Shown here: positions 16,394 through 25,773 of the stretch, in pieces | How positions within the stretch are numbered: the first letter of the stretch is position 1 | How the letters are laid out: each line of letters begins with the position of its first letter | NCBI GenBank assembly: GCA_036381515.1 | Contig: DASVCR010000074.1 | Coordinates: 74,413-138,412 of the forward strand | DNA from: ZC4RG20 sp036381515 | GTDB taxonomy: Bacteria > Pseudomonadota > Gammaproteobacteria > Steroidobacterales > Rariloculaceae | Direction: 5' to 3' | DNA length: 64,000 bases | Made by a program: the position numbers and the translations under genes | The notes under the pieces: model-generated | Databases searched by the model: none | What the model was told of the DNA's origin: nothing | Seen by the model: the letters and a program-made list of their open reading frames with translations, nothing else

Positions 16394-18016
16394 TCATGCG
16401 AACGCTGCCGACGCGTGGACGACGCGTCCGCCGACGAGCGTCAGCAGCGACTCGATCTTGCGCAGCTCCTCGTCCGCGACGGTCAGGAAATCCGCGCTCA
16501 GCACCGCGAGGTCGGCGAGCTTGCCCGCCTCGAACGAGCCGACCTTGTCGTCGTCGAAGCAGAACCACGCGGCGCCCTGCGTGTAGAGCCTGAGCGCCTC
16601 GAGCCGCGAGATCTGCTGACCGTCGTTCGTCAGCTCGCCCGCGAGGTTTCGGCCCGTCGTCATGTAGAACAGCGTGAGCCACGGATCGAGCGCCGCAACG
16701 TTCGTCGAGTCCGTGCCGACGCCGGCCGGGATCCCGGAGTCGACGATGCGCCGGAACGGCGGCCCGCCGGCCGACGACAGGTACGTCCACGTCTGTGCGC
16801 TCGCGCCGGCGCCGAGCCGGCCGAGCGCGTCGAGGTGCTCGTCCGAGATCTCCTGCAGGTGGAGCAGCGACCAGTGGAGCGGCGCGAGTGCGTACTCGCG
16901 CGCGATCCGCCCGAAGGCCTCGATGTGGAACGCGTTCTCTTCGCTCGTGATCGAATGCTGCTGCAGCAGCCAGCCGTGCCGTGCGATCACTCGCGCGGTC
17001 GGCTCGAACGCGTCCGACATCGTGTTCATGCCGCCGATGCGCTCGCCGAACCCGGCCGGGCGGTAAAGGTCGTCGCCGACCGCGCGTCCCCCCTGCTCGA
17101 GGTTCTGGCGGGCGCGCACGTCGGCTTCGTCCGGCGAATCGGCAGGGAAGAGCGGGCGCATCCGCACGTCGAGCCGCCCGTCTCGCCACAGCGCCAGCGG
17201 GAAGCGCTGATCGTCGAAGTTGCCGGCGTTGACGACGGTCGTCAGGCCCATGCTCGCGGCATACGCGTTGAGCTCCGCCGTCCCGCGCAACCGATCCTCG
17301 TCGGTCTGCTCGGCGCGAAGCGCGGCGAGCGCGTCGTTCTGCGATGCGACGACACCGGTCTCGGCATCGACGGCGACACCGCGCGCCGCGAAGAACGCGG
17401 CGCCGCGACCGTTCGTGACCGCGCCCGCGCGGCCGGAGGATGCGAGGTAAACGGCGTGATCGGGCGCCGCGTCGTCGACCTCCGCGCGCGTCGGAAGGCG
17501 CGCCTCGCGGAGCTGAAGCGGGTTCCAGCCGCCGATGCACGTGATCATCTCGCCGCGCGGGACGTTCTCGGCTCTCGCGGCGATCGTCTCCTTGAGCTCC
17601 GCGATGCTGAATGCGCGCTCGACGCGGCGCTCCTGATGCCCCGGATTGACGCCGGCGCGCGTGAAGTGGACGTGCGCGTCGACGAAGCCCGGGATGACCG
17701 TGCGGCCGCCGAGGTCGACGGCCGGGAGCGCGGCGTCGAGAGCGAGCCCGAAGCCGACGGAGTGGATTCGGCCGTTCGCGAGGAGCAGCGTGTCGCCGAC
17801 GACGCCGCGGTAGTCGACGAAGCGGCCGTTGACCAGCGCGAGATCGGGCGCGGCGAAGGCGGTGCGGATGATGTCCGACGCTCGACTGATGTCCGACGCT
17901 CGACGCTGCGCCGACGCCGGTCCGGTCAGCGCGCTCACGCCGAGCGCGGCGCCGGCCGCGATGAACGTTCGCCGACTGAGGACAGGGTCGCTGCCGCGGA
18001 TCCTTATTTCGCGCAT
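16394..18016 (-). CDS. Tat-exported amidohydrolase (YtcJ-like)
   Basis: 540 residues. The twin-arginine signal SRRTFIAAGAALGVSAL begins at about residue 14. The amidohydrolase core shows VIPGFVDAHVHFTRAG (metal-binding HxH), a mid HGWLLQQH segment, HWSLLHLQEIS, GVGTDSTNVAALDP (catalytic Asp region) and a C-terminal GSFEAGKLADLAVLSADFLT strand. This is the family-3 metal-dependent hydrolase layout. The substrate is unknown. An AGAAGG ribosome site precedes the ATG. It is divergent from the esterase gene at 18113. Confidence 0.85.
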   Translation of the reverse strand: MREIRIRGSDPVLSRRTFIAAGAALGVSALTGPASAQRRASDISRASDIIRTAFAAPDLALVNGRFVDYRGVVGDTLLLANGRIHSVGFGLALDAALPAVDLGGRTVIPGFVDAHVHFTRAGVNPGHQERRVERAFSIAELKETIAARAENVPRGEMITCIGGWNPLQLREARLPTRAEVDDAAPDHAVYLASSGRAGAVTNGRGAAFFAARGVAVDAETGVVASQNDALAALRAEQTDEDRLRGTAELNAYAASMGLTTVVNAGNFDDQRFPLALWRDGRLDVRMRPLFPADSPDEADVRARQNLEQGGRAVGDDLYRPAGFGERIGGMNTMSDAFEPTARVIARHGWLLQQHSITSEENAFHIEAFGRIAREYALAPLHWSLLHLQEISDEHLDALGRLGAGASAQTWTYLSSAGGPPFRRIVDSGIPAGVGTDSTNVAALDPWLTLFYMTTGRNLAGELTNDGQQISRLEALRLYTQGAAWFCFDDDKVGSFEAGKLADLAVLSADFLTVADEELRKIESLLTLVGGRVVHASAAFA

Positions 18017-18112
18017 CGCAGCCTTCTTTCTGTCGCTATGGGCTCATCGTCGTCCGCGTATACTCTTTCCCGGGCCTGCGTCTCGACAGCGAAAAGAAGA
18101 GGGGAACCTGGC

Positions 18113-18979
18113 ATGAGAACAACAAAGCTCGCTTTCTTGTCCTTGACCGCGGCGTTTTTCGCCGTGCCCGTCTCGAGCGCATCGGCTCAGGAAGCCTCGA
18201 CGCCGACGCCATCGTACCTCGAGACGCGCGACGTCGCGCACGGCGAGGTGCAGTCCTTCAGCTACGTATCGAAGTCGATCGACCGCGAGCGCAACGTCGT
18301 CGTCTATCTGCCGCCCGGCTACGAGCAGGGCAGCGAAAGCTATCCGGTGCTCTATCTGCTGCACGGCGCCGGCGGCGACGAGCGGACGTGGATCGACCGG
18401 CAGCAGGCGAACGTGATCCTCGACAACCTGATCGCGGACGGCAAGGTCGAGCCGTTCATCGTCGTGATGCCGTACGGGTACACGAGGCGGCTCGAGGAAG
18501 GGCAGCGCCGCCGCGGTCCGGCGGACTACAAGACCGACATGGAGGAGTTCGCGGTCGACTTCGTCAACGATCTGATCCCGCAGGTCGAGTCACGCTATCG
18601 CGTGCTCGCCGACAGCGAGCACCGCGCGATCGCGGGCCTTTCGATGGGCGGCGGGCAGGCGCTCGCGATCGGGCTCACTCACCCCGAGCTGTTCACGGCG
18701 GTCGCCGGGTTCAGCTCCGCGATGCAGATCGCGAACAGCCCCGACTGGGGCGGCGTCGACATGCCGTCCGTGCTCGCGAACGCGGACAAGATCAACGAGC
18801 ACCTCGATCTGCTCTGGGTCGGCTGCGGCACCGAGGATACGCTGTTCAACGTGAACAAGGCGTTCTCGGAGCAGCTCACCGAGCATGGCGTCGAGCACAC
18901 GTTCCGCGTCACGCTCGGCGCACATACGGCAGAAGTCTGGAGCCGTTACCTGCACGAGGTCGCGCCGCAGCTCTTCTGA
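18113..18979 (+). CDS. Secreted esterase, Fes/XynZ (CE1) type
   Basis: 288 residues with a signal peptide (about 1-25, ASAQ). The alpha/beta-hydrolase fold of the enterochelin esterase/feruloyl esterase group is clear: RNVVVYLPPGYEQG, YPVLYLLHGAGGDE, PFIVVMPYG, nucleophile elbow AGLSMGGGQALAIG, acid region LLWVGCGTEDTLF, and a terminal segment GAHTAEVWSRYLHEVAPQLF holding the catalytic His. The start follows AAGAAGAGGGGAACC. A large repeat array begins right after the stop, and 11 bases of the gene's 3' end (CAGCTCTTCTG) recur inside that array at 19425-19435. Confidence 0.85.
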   Translation: MRTTKLAFLSLTAAFFAVPVSSASAQEASTPTPSYLETRDVAHGEVQSFSYVSKSIDRERNVVVYLPPGYEQGSESYPVLYLLHGAGGDERTWIDRQQANVILDNLIADGKVEPFIVVMPYGYTRRLEEGQRRRGPADYKTDMEEFAVDFVNDLIPQVESRYRVLADSEHRAIAGLSMGGGQALAIGLTHPELFTAVAGFSSAMQIANSPDWGGVDMPSVLANADKINEHLDLLWVGCGTEDTLFNVNKAFSEQLTEHGVEHTFRVTLGAHTAEVWSRYLHEVAPQLF

Positions 18980-18994
18980 CCGAATCTGACCGAA

Positions 18995-19790
18995 ATCGGG
19001 GGCAGCGAAATTGGGGTCAGAGCCCGTTTCTTTGCGCCAACGCGGGGAAATCGCGGTCAGGGAAATCGGGGGCAGCGGGAAATCGGGGGCGGGAAATCGG
19101 GGTCAGAGCCCTTTTTTGTGACCCCAACTTTCGGGGAAATCGGGGGCCCCTTTTCTCTGCCCCAAACTTTCGGGGAAATCGGGCGCATCCCCTTTCTCTG
19201 CCCCCGCCAGAAGCATATTGGGGGAGCCCCTATTTCTCTGCCCCAATCTCCAGGGAGTTGGGGAAGGATCCCTTTTTCGTGGCCCCGATCTCCCGGGTCA
19301 GAGCCCGTTTCTCTGACTCCAAATCTCCGGAATTCGGGTTAGAGCAACCCAATCGGGAAAAAAGCTAAACAGAAAAGGCTCGAAAAAGGGCTCTGACCCC
19401 AACTTCACACTGACCCCAACTTCACAGCTCTTCTGGTCGAGCCCTTCTTGGAAATTGGGGTCAGAGCCCTTTTTCGCAGAGTCGCTCTCGCCGAAATCGG
19501 GCTCTGACCCCAATTTCCCGTGCCCCAATTTTCCGCTGACCTGCTCTGAGCTCGATTTCTGTCGACCAGAGAGAAGGGCTCTGCAGAGCCGTTTCTCAGA
19601 AATTTGGGCTCTGACCCCAATTCCCACTCGTAATCGGGCTCTGACCCCAATTCCCACTCGGAATCGGGCTGTGACCCCATTGCCCGCGGAAATTAGGCTT
19701 TGACCTCAATTCCCCGGATGCCAATTCTCCGGCGAAAAAGGGCTCTGACCCCGATTTCGTACCACTCGGAAATCGGGCTCTGACCCCAAT
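18995..19790. repeat. Array of GGGGTCAGAGCCC repeats between convergent genes
   Basis: About 800 bases without a gene, filled by degenerate units of the GGGGTCAGAGCCC family. In the left part units read in plus orientation (AAATTGGGGTCAGAGCCC then T-run). In the right part they read in minus orientation (AAAAGGGCTCTGACCCC then AATT). The orientation thus follows the sense of the adjoining gene on each side: the esterase ending at 18979 and the sugar dehydrogenase ending at 19799. Middle copies are strongly mutated. The array gives misleading open frames with KxGSDP, GQSP and GVRA peptides. Confidence 0.9.
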
Positions 19791-19798
19791 TGCAGCCG

Positions 19799-21043
19799 CT
19801 ACTTCGCCGGCTCGAGCACGAGAATCGCGCCCGGCGACGCCATCGGCGACGCTTCGGTCAGCACGAAGATCCGCCCGTCGGGCGCCTCCGCGACGTCGCG
19901 CATCCGCTGGCCGATCTCCGTCAGCATCCGTTCCTCCCGCACGAAGCGGCCTTCGTCGTCGAGAATCACGCGGACGAGGGCGCCGGGCCGCGACATCGCC
20001 GCGACGAGCACGTTCCCCTGCCACTCGGGGAACAGGTCGCCGCGATAGACGATCACGTTGCCCGGGTTTCCCGACGGCGGCCACGCCGTGACCGGATCCA
20101 CGTACCCCTCGATGCCCTTCGAGCCGAGCGCCTTCGGCGCGCCGTCGTAATGCTCGCCCTGCGTGATCAGCATCCAGCCGTAGTTCTTGCCGGCCTCGAT
20201 CAGGTTCAGCTCGTCGCCGCCGCGCGGCCCGAACTCGGTCGACCAGAGCGCGCCCGTCGCCGGGTCGAAGCGAAGACCGGTCGGGTTGCGATGGCCGAGC
20301 GTGTAGAGCTCGGGGAGGTAGCCCTCCATCCCGACGAAAGGATTGTCGTCGGGAATCGAGCCGTCGTCGTTCAGGCGGATGATCTTGCCGAGATGCGATT
20401 GCGGGTCCTGTGCCTTCTCGCCCCAGTTGCGGTCGCCGCTCGTGATGTACAGGCGATTCTCGTCGTCGAACGCGATCCGCGCGCCGTAGCTGCCGGACGC
20501 GGGACCTTGCCCGCAGCAGCGGTTGTTCTCGGCGGCCATCGCCGAGCTGTACCAGTCCTTCGCGACGAACACGTCCTCGACGTCGGCGAGGGACGGTCCG
20601 CCGTCCCAGCGGGCGCGTGCGACCGCGAGGGACGTCAGCGCCTCGTCGTCCGGGTGCGGCTTCGTGTACGCGAAATAGATGAGCCGGTTCTCTTCGAAAT
20701 CGGGATGCAGCGCAAGTCCCATCAGCCCGCCGATGCTCGCGTTCACGAGCGCCGGCAGCCCTTCGATCGGGTTCGGATCGAGCTTGCCGTCACGGATCAC
20801 GCGGAGCCGCCCGACCCGCTCCGTCAGCAGCATGTCGCCGTCCGGCAGGAACACGAGGCTCCACGGCGACTGCAGCTCGCGCGTCAGCACGGTGACGTGG
20901 ACGGTCCCGGTCTCGGTCGCGATGTCCCACGGGCCCTCGCCGATCGGGGTCGGCTGGGCGCGCTGAGCGACGGCGGAGGCCGAAGCGCCGATCATGAGGA
21001 CCGCGGCGGCGGCGAGTCGGATTGAGCTGACGGAAGGCATCAT
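19799..21043 (-). CDS. PQQ-dependent soluble aldose sugar dehydrogenase (paralogue 2)
   Basis: 414 residues, signal peptide about 1-26 (SVSSIRLAAAAVLMIGASASAVA), AAGGAGCAC ribosome site. Blocks match the glucose/sorbosone dehydrogenase family: LQSPWSLVFLPDGDMLLTER, LGKIIRLNDDGSIP, LGHRNPTGLRFDP, FGPRGGDELNLIEAGKNYGW and the C-terminal IGQRMRDVAEAPDGRIFVLT. Unlike paralogues 1 and 3 it has an insert CCGQGPASGSYGARIAFDDE as in the YliI/Asd subgroup. It is preceded by a 312-base gap with no visible gene and followed by the repeat array. Confidence 0.9.
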   Translation of the reverse strand: MMPSVSSIRLAAAAVLMIGASASAVAQRAQPTPIGEGPWDIATETGTVHVTVLTRELQSPWSLVFLPDGDMLLTERVGRLRVIRDGKLDPNPIEGLPALVNASIGGLMGLALHPDFEENRLIYFAYTKPHPDDEALTSLAVARARWDGGPSLADVEDVFVAKDWYSSAMAAENNRCCGQGPASGSYGARIAFDDENRLYITSGDRNWGEKAQDPQSHLGKIIRLNDDGSIPDDNPFVGMEGYLPELYTLGHRNPTGLRFDPATGALWSTEFGPRGGDELNLIEAGKNYGWMLITQGEHYDGAPKALGSKGIEGYVDPVTAWPPSGNPGNVIVYRGDLFPEWQGNVLVAAMSRPGALVRVILDDEGRFVREERMLTEIGQRMRDVAEAPDGRIFVLTEASPMASPGAILVLEPAK

Positions 21044-21356
21044 CGGCCGTGCTCCTTCGAAACCTGGCGTACCCGCAGCGATAGTAGTCGAAAACGCGGC
21101 AAGTTCGACAGGCGGCGGACGGGAGCGGCACGTCGACGCCTCTAAACGGGCAGGTACCGGCGCCCGCGCGGATCATGCACCGCGGCCTCGTGCCTCGACC
21201 CGAAGTGACCGTGCCATCGTGTCCGGCTCGTGCGTCGAGGGCACGCGGCGTAGCGCGCTACAGGCACCTGCGGCTCGTCGCGGACGCGCCGGCCGGGTCT
21301 CGGCCGGCGTGCGCGCCTTCAGCACTGGAGGACGGTGCCCGGCTCCTCGCCGCGGG

Positions 21357-21611
21357 TCACCGCTTCGTCCGCGGCCCGGCGCGCGATTCTTCGGGCGTCT
21401 CCTCACGATAGCTGAAGACCTCCTCGATCGACACGCCGAGCGCGTGTGCGATCCGGAAGGCCACCTCGAGCGACGGCGAATACTTGCCGAGCTCGATCGC
21501 GTTGATCGTCTGCCGGGTCACGCCGACCTTGTCGGCGAGCTCCTGCTGCGTCATCTCGTTGCAGTCGAACCGGAGGCGGCGGATCCGGTTCTCGATGCGC
21601 GTCTTGCCCAT
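21357..21611 (-). CDS. Small XRE-family helix-turn-helix regulator
   Basis: 84 residues. The helix-turn-helix reads TQQELADKVGVTRQTINAIE followed by LGKYSPSLEVAFRIAHALGV, the Cro/C1 type found in YozG-like proteins. It follows the membrane-protein gene at 21615 by three bases, so both are on one mRNA. Such two-gene units (small membrane protein plus short XRE regulator) are common and the regulator usually controls its own operon. Confidence 0.85.
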   Translation of the reverse strand: MGKTRIENRIRRLRFDCNEMTQQELADKVGVTRQTINAIELGKYSPSLEVAFRIAHALGVSIEEVFSYREETPEESRAGPRTKR

Positions 21612-21614
21612 CCG

Positions 21615-22037
21615 CTAGAACCCCCGCCGGTAGTAGTAGATGCGCAAGGCATAGTTGACGATCTCGGCGACGACGAATGACAGCAGAACCATGTACCCGA
21701 CGCCGATCTCGTTCGCGCCGACGTGGATCGTGAACACCGAGCCGAGGCTCAGGAACGCGTAGACATAGGCGGCGACGGCGATGCTCTTCAGCTCGATGAG
21801 CCGCTCCCGCTCGTCCTTCGGCACGCGTACGTCCTGCGGCGAGAAGATCGCGATCACGATGTGCGCGACGACCTCGATCGCGATGAACGCGATGATCGCC
21901 ATGACGAGCACGTGAAAGAGGAACGGGCTCGGCGCGGGCCGCAGCGTCCACGGGTGCGGCACGTGCAACGCAAACGTGATCGACAGAACGATCAGTGTGA
22001 TCAGCGTGACCCACGCGCTCTTCTCGCGGAACGACAT
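21615..22037 (-). CDS. Four-helix membrane protein cotranscribed with XRE regulator
   Basis: 140 residues with four predicted helices: about 8-27, 41-63 (FHVLVMAIIAFIAIEVVAHI), 84-104 and 112-132. A charged cytoplasmic loop PQDVRVPKDERERLIELKS lies between helices two and three. The layout resembles the DUF2178/DUF2975-like partners of small XRE regulators. The role is not established. First gene of the unit, with a promoter candidate at 22072-22099. Confidence 0.7.
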   Translation of the reverse strand: MSFREKSAWVTLITLIVLSITFALHVPHPWTLRPAPSPFLFHVLVMAIIAFIAIEVVAHIVIAIFSPQDVRVPKDERERLIELKSIAVAAYVYAFLSLGSVFTIHVGANEIGVGYMVLLSFVVAEIVNYALRIYYYRRGF

Positions 22038-22071
22038 CGGGATGCCCTCAGCGGCGGAAACGTCACGTCGA

Positions 22072-22099
22072 ATGTTAAGGATTTCTTACTATGAGTCAA
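22072..22099 (-). promoter_or_regulatory. Sigma-70-like promoter
   Basis: On the minus strand TTGACT (22099-22094), a 16-base spacer and TAACAT (22077-22072) lie in a locally AT-rich patch just upstream of the gene starting at 22037. The rest of the 408-base gap up to 22446 shows nothing else recognisable. Confidence 0.45.
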
Positions 22100-22445
22100 T
22101 TATATTGGACATCAAGTCGCATCCACTAGACGTGGCATCGAGATCCTCCGCAAGTCCACGCCAAAACTCGAAAGAAAGCGGCCCTTTCCCGCCGGGTTTC
22201 GCGGATGAGGCAGGGCGAGGCCGGGCCCCGCCGCGGGTAGTCGAGCAAAGCTCCCCACCCGACGACGCCAGGATCCTCCGATAGTGCTACTGCCGTGCGG
22301 TACGCTGACGGGCTCGCCAGGACGTGGCCGCCGAGCGAACGCGCGCCGCACGTCGGTCTTTGGCTCGTCCGGCGAGCGCGGACCTCGAGCGCGCCCGGCT
22401 ACGTTCCAGCCGCAGCCCTTCGACGGACTTCCACCGGTAATCGAC

Positions 22446-23210
22446 ATGAGCACGACGAATCAGGATCCGATTCTTGCTTACTACAACAAGGAGTTTCTCG
22501 ACAGCGACGACGGCCGGCCGCTGCGCATCCTCGCCGAGTACCTGCAGCCGCTCCAGGCGTTCCGGCGCGAAGGCGTGCGGGAGACGATCGTGTTCTTCGG
22601 CTCGGCACGGCTGCGCGAGGACGGGCCGCTCGACCGCTACTACTCCGACGCGCGAGAGCTCGCGCGCCTCGTGACCGAATGGGCGCTGTCGATCGACCGC
22701 GGCTCTCCGCCGTTCGTCGTCTGCACCGGCGGAGGCGGCGGCATCATGGAGGCCGCGAACCGCGGCGCGAGAGACGCCGGCGGGCGGACGATCGGCCTCA
22801 ACATCGGCCTGCCGCACGAGCAGCGGCCGAACCCTTACATCACGCCCGGCCTCGGCTTCGAGTTTCACTACTTCTTCATGCGGAAGCTTTGGTTCGCTCA
22901 CCTCGCGTGCGCGATGGTCGCGTTTCCGGGCGGGTTCGGGACGCTGGACGAGCTCTGCGAGATCCTGACGCTGTCGCAGACCCGAAAGCTCTCCCGGCGC
23001 ATCCCCGTGCTGCTGTACGGCGAAGCCTTCTGGAAAGAGGTCGTCGACTTCGACGCGCTCGTGCGCCATGGCACGATCGCGGCGCAGGACCTCGAGCTCT
23101 TCCGGTACGTCGACACGCCCGCGGTCGCGTTCGACGTGCTGAAGACGTGGCTCCTCGACGAGCTGCGGCACCCGCAGCCCGTGTTTGCGAAAACGGCGAA
23201 GCCCGAGTAG
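22446..23210 (+). CDS. LOG family protein
   Basis: 254 residues. The nucleotide-binding signature PGGFGTLDELCEILTLSQT (PGGxGTxxE) and the glycine-rich VCTGGGGGIMEAANRGARDA are both present. These are typical of the LOG (Lonely Guy) family of nucleoside 5'-monophosphate phosphoribohydrolases. The length is above the plant-type minimum and fits the longer bacterial type II group. The likely reaction is release of a base from a nucleoside monophosphate; cytokinin as product is not proven for bacteria of this kind. ATG 22446 begins MSTTNQDPIL. Confidence 0.85.
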   Translation: MSTTNQDPILAYYNKEFLDSDDGRPLRILAEYLQPLQAFRREGVRETIVFFGSARLREDGPLDRYYSDARELARLVTEWALSIDRGSPPFVVCTGGGGGIMEAANRGARDAGGRTIGLNIGLPHEQRPNPYITPGLGFEFHYFFMRKLWFAHLACAMVAFPGGFGTLDELCEILTLSQTRKLSRRIPVLLYGEAFWKEVVDFDALVRHGTIAAQDLELFRYVDTPAVAFDVLKTWLLDELRHPQPVFAKTAKPE

Positions 23211-23416
23211 GACCGGCCGGGGCGCTCTTGCGGGCGTGCTCGCCGCGCGCGGGTGTTCGCCCCGGGCGGCGCGGGACGCCCGCGCCGGGTGTTTCCGCGT
23301 CGAGAAAGCTTGTGGATCCCAGCCGCGAGCCTCCTCGCGAATTTCCCCCTCGACGCGGGCTTGCGGCCGAGCACGCGCGGCGCGACGATGGGCGTCTCGA
23401 TTCGGGGGAGACGAAC

Positions 23417-24331
23417 GTGAACAACAACGAACGAAGCCTTGTGTCCGCCCTTCTCTTTGTCGTTGCCGGCGCCGCGAGCGCCCAGCCGCCCGGCGTGACC
23501 ATGGAGGACATCATGAGGGAGCTGCCGCGCGAAGGCGCGCCGCTCGCGATACCGGGGCCGTACGACGTGATCTCGGAGCCCGCATTCGGCCTGCCGAGCC
23601 ACGTCGTTTACCGGCCGGCCGACCTCAGCGCGTTCCCGAGCAGAGACACGCTTCCCGTCATGGCGTGGGGCAACGGCGGCTGCGCGATCGACAGCACGCG
23701 CTACGGCGAGTTCCTGTCGACGATCGCGTCGCACGGGTTCCTCGTGATCTCGACGGTGCCCGTTGAAGGGCAGGAGGGGGCGCGCGGAACCCCCGAGCAC
23801 ATGATCGCCGCGTTCGACTGGGCCGAGAGCGAAAACGCACGTGAGGGATCGCCGCTCGCCGGCAAGATCGCGACCGATCTGGTGGCGGCGATGGGCCAGT
23901 CCTGCGGCGGCTTCATGTCGGTCAGCGCCGGAGCGGATCCGCGCGTCGGCACGATCGGCATGTTCAACTCGGCCGTGCAGCCGCCGAACCCGAATGCGCC
24001 CGGGCGCGGTCTCGCGACGACCGACGACCTCGCCGCTCTGCATGGTCCCGTGCTGATGATCAACGGCGGCGAAGTGGATTTCATGTACGAGCCCGCGCAG
24101 GCGAACTTCGAGCTCATCGATCACGTGCCGGTGTTCTACGGCGCGCGCGACAACGCCGGGCACACCGCGACGGTGTTCCACCCGGGCGGCGGCGAGTTCG
24201 CGAACGTTGCGTCGAGCTGGCTCCGCTACGTATTCAAGGACGACGCCGAGGCGGGGAAGATGTTCGTCGGCCCGGAGTGCTCGCTGTGCACGAATCCGAA
24301 CTGGGAGACGATGTCGAAGGGGCTCGACTGA
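23417..24331 (+). CDS. Secreted alpha/beta hydrolase
   Basis: 304 residues from GTG 23417, preceded by GGGGGAGACGAAC, with a short signal peptide (SLVSALLFVVAGAASAQ). Visible hydrolase elements are VMAWGNGGCAIDSTRYG (oxyanion region), VAAMGQSCGGFMSVSAGADP (G-x-S-x-G elbow), MINGGEVDFMYEPAQ (acid region) and RDNAGHTATVFHPGGGEF (catalytic His). It resembles chlorophyllase/PET-hydrolase-like enzymes in layout. The C-terminus has a CSLCTNPNW pair of cysteines, likely a disulfide. The substrate is unknown. Confidence 0.8.
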   Translation: MNNNERSLVSALLFVVAGAASAQPPGVTMEDIMRELPREGAPLAIPGPYDVISEPAFGLPSHVVYRPADLSAFPSRDTLPVMAWGNGGCAIDSTRYGEFLSTIASHGFLVISTVPVEGQEGARGTPEHMIAAFDWAESENAREGSPLAGKIATDLVAAMGQSCGGFMSVSAGADPRVGTIGMFNSAVQPPNPNAPGRGLATTDDLAALHGPVLMINGGEVDFMYEPAQANFELIDHVPVFYGARDNAGHTATVFHPGGGEFANVASSWLRYVFKDDAEAGKMFVGPECSLCTNPNWETMSKGLD

Positions 24332-24557
24332 ACGACGGTCTTCCGCGGCACCGATAGAGCCTCGGTGCATGTAACACTGCCCGCCGCCGCGTCGCGGCTC
24401 GTCGGCCCGGCCGATGCGACGCGGCGGCATCGAGCGGTGCGTCGTACGAGCTGACGTCGCATCGATCCAGCGGCGGGTGCCGCGCGGCACCCGCCGGTCA
24501 ACCGCGCGCCGGCCCGGGCGTTGAATCCCTCGTACGTCGATCGAGGGATTCGCTACG

Positions 24558-25721
24558 ATGGATTCCGACACGCCGCTGCGGCGGCCGCAGAAGCGGCGCC
24601 TGGCTCTGCTTGCCGCGGCACCCTTCGTGTTTGCCGCCGCGTCTTTCATGCTTGCCGCCGCGTCCTTCCTGCTTGCGGCCGCGCACGTCGAGGCCCAGCC
24701 GCGCGCCGACGGCGGACGGCGCGCCGGTCTGCCGACCGCCCCCGCGCAGCCGGCCACCGGCTTCGGCGGTCGCGACTACGCGTATTCGAGCATCGAGCAC
24801 GAAGCCCACGGCCGCGGCGACGAGTCCTACTGGATCTTCCGGCCGAGCGGCGTCGCCGATGCGTGCGGCCGTCCGCAAACCCCGCCGATCGTGTTCCTGC
24901 ACGGCTGGGGTGCGATGAATCCGCGCTACTACGGCGCATGGATCGAGCATCTCGTGCGGCGCGGCCACGTCGTCGTTTACGCGCGCTATCAGGAGTCGCT
25001 GCGCACGCCGCCGGCGGCGATGACCGGCCATGTCGTCGCCGCCGTGCGTGATGCGTTCGCGCGTCTCGACGTCGATTGCCGTTGGGCCGTGATCGGTCAT
25101 TCGCTCGGCGGCGCGCTCGCGGCGAATCTCGCGGTCCGGGCGAGCACCGGCGAGATCGGCGCACCGGGCGCGCCGACCGTCGTGCTGGCCGTCGAGCCCG
25201 GCCGCGCGCTCGAGGGGATGCGCGGCCCGGTCATGGCGCTCGAGGACCTGAGCAGGCTCGACGCCGAGACCGTGCTCGTAACCGTCGCCGGCGACGCGGA
25301 CCGCGTCGTCGGGGATCAGGACGCGCGGCAGATCTTCTCGGCGGCCACGGCGATTCCCGACTCGCGCAAGCGCTACGTCGTCGTGCGCTCCGATCACCAC
25401 GGTCGGCCCGCGCTCGAGGCGACTCACCACGCGCCGACCGCGCCGCTCGACGCCCTCGATCTGCTTGCGGACGAGCCCCGCGTCGGCAACCGCGTCGGTC
25501 GGCGAGTGACGGCGACGCGTCGCGATCTGCAGACGATCGACGCGCTCGACTACTACGCATTCTGGAAGCTCGCGGACGCGCTCGTCGCGCTCGCCTCGAC
25601 CGGGACCGACGACATCTTCTCGGCCGACAACGTTCGCATGCTCGCGGACATGGGCCGCTGGAGCGACGGGCGCGCCGTCGCGGAGCTCGCCTTTCATGCG
25701 GAGCTGCCGCCGGCGCCATAG
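24558..25721 (+). CDS. Secreted alpha/beta hydrolase (lipase-like)
   Basis: 387 residues with a long hydrophobic signal region made of repeated FAAASFMLAAASFLLAAA (about 24-42). The hydrolase core shows PIVFLHGWGAMNPRYYGAWI and the nucleophile elbow AVIGHSLGGALAANLA. An acid segment VTVAGDADRVVGD and a VRSDHHGRPALEATHHAP stretch that could supply the catalytic His follow. The substrate is unknown. It is followed after 52 bases by the EF-hand gene and probably cotranscribed with it. Confidence 0.8.
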   Translation: MDSDTPLRRPQKRRLALLAAAPFVFAAASFMLAAASFLLAAAHVEAQPRADGGRRAGLPTAPAQPATGFGGRDYAYSSIEHEAHGRGDESYWIFRPSGVADACGRPQTPPIVFLHGWGAMNPRYYGAWIEHLVRRGHVVVYARYQESLRTPPAAMTGHVVAAVRDAFARLDVDCRWAVIGHSLGGALAANLAVRASTGEIGAPGAPTVVLAVEPGRALEGMRGPVMALEDLSRLDAETVLVTVAGDADRVVGDQDARQIFSAATAIPDSRKRYVVVRSDHHGRPALEATHHAPTAPLDALDLLADEPRVGNRVGRRVTATRRDLQTIDALDYYAFWKLADALVALASTGTDDIFSADNVRMLADMGRWSDGRAVAELAFHAELPPAP

Positions 25722-25773
25722 ACCGCGAGCCGTGCCCGCTTACCTCTCCCCCTGCAAACCCAAGGAGACGACC

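Noticed and set aside
16295..18112. Plus-strand frame that would add about 600 residues before the esterase
   Set aside because: It runs antisense to the amidohydrolase; the esterase signal peptide starts at 18113 with its own ribosome site.
18995..19790. Regularly spaced repeats that could suggest a CRISPR array
   Set aside because: Units occur in both orientations, vary in length and spacing, and have no constant spacer size; no cas genes are present.
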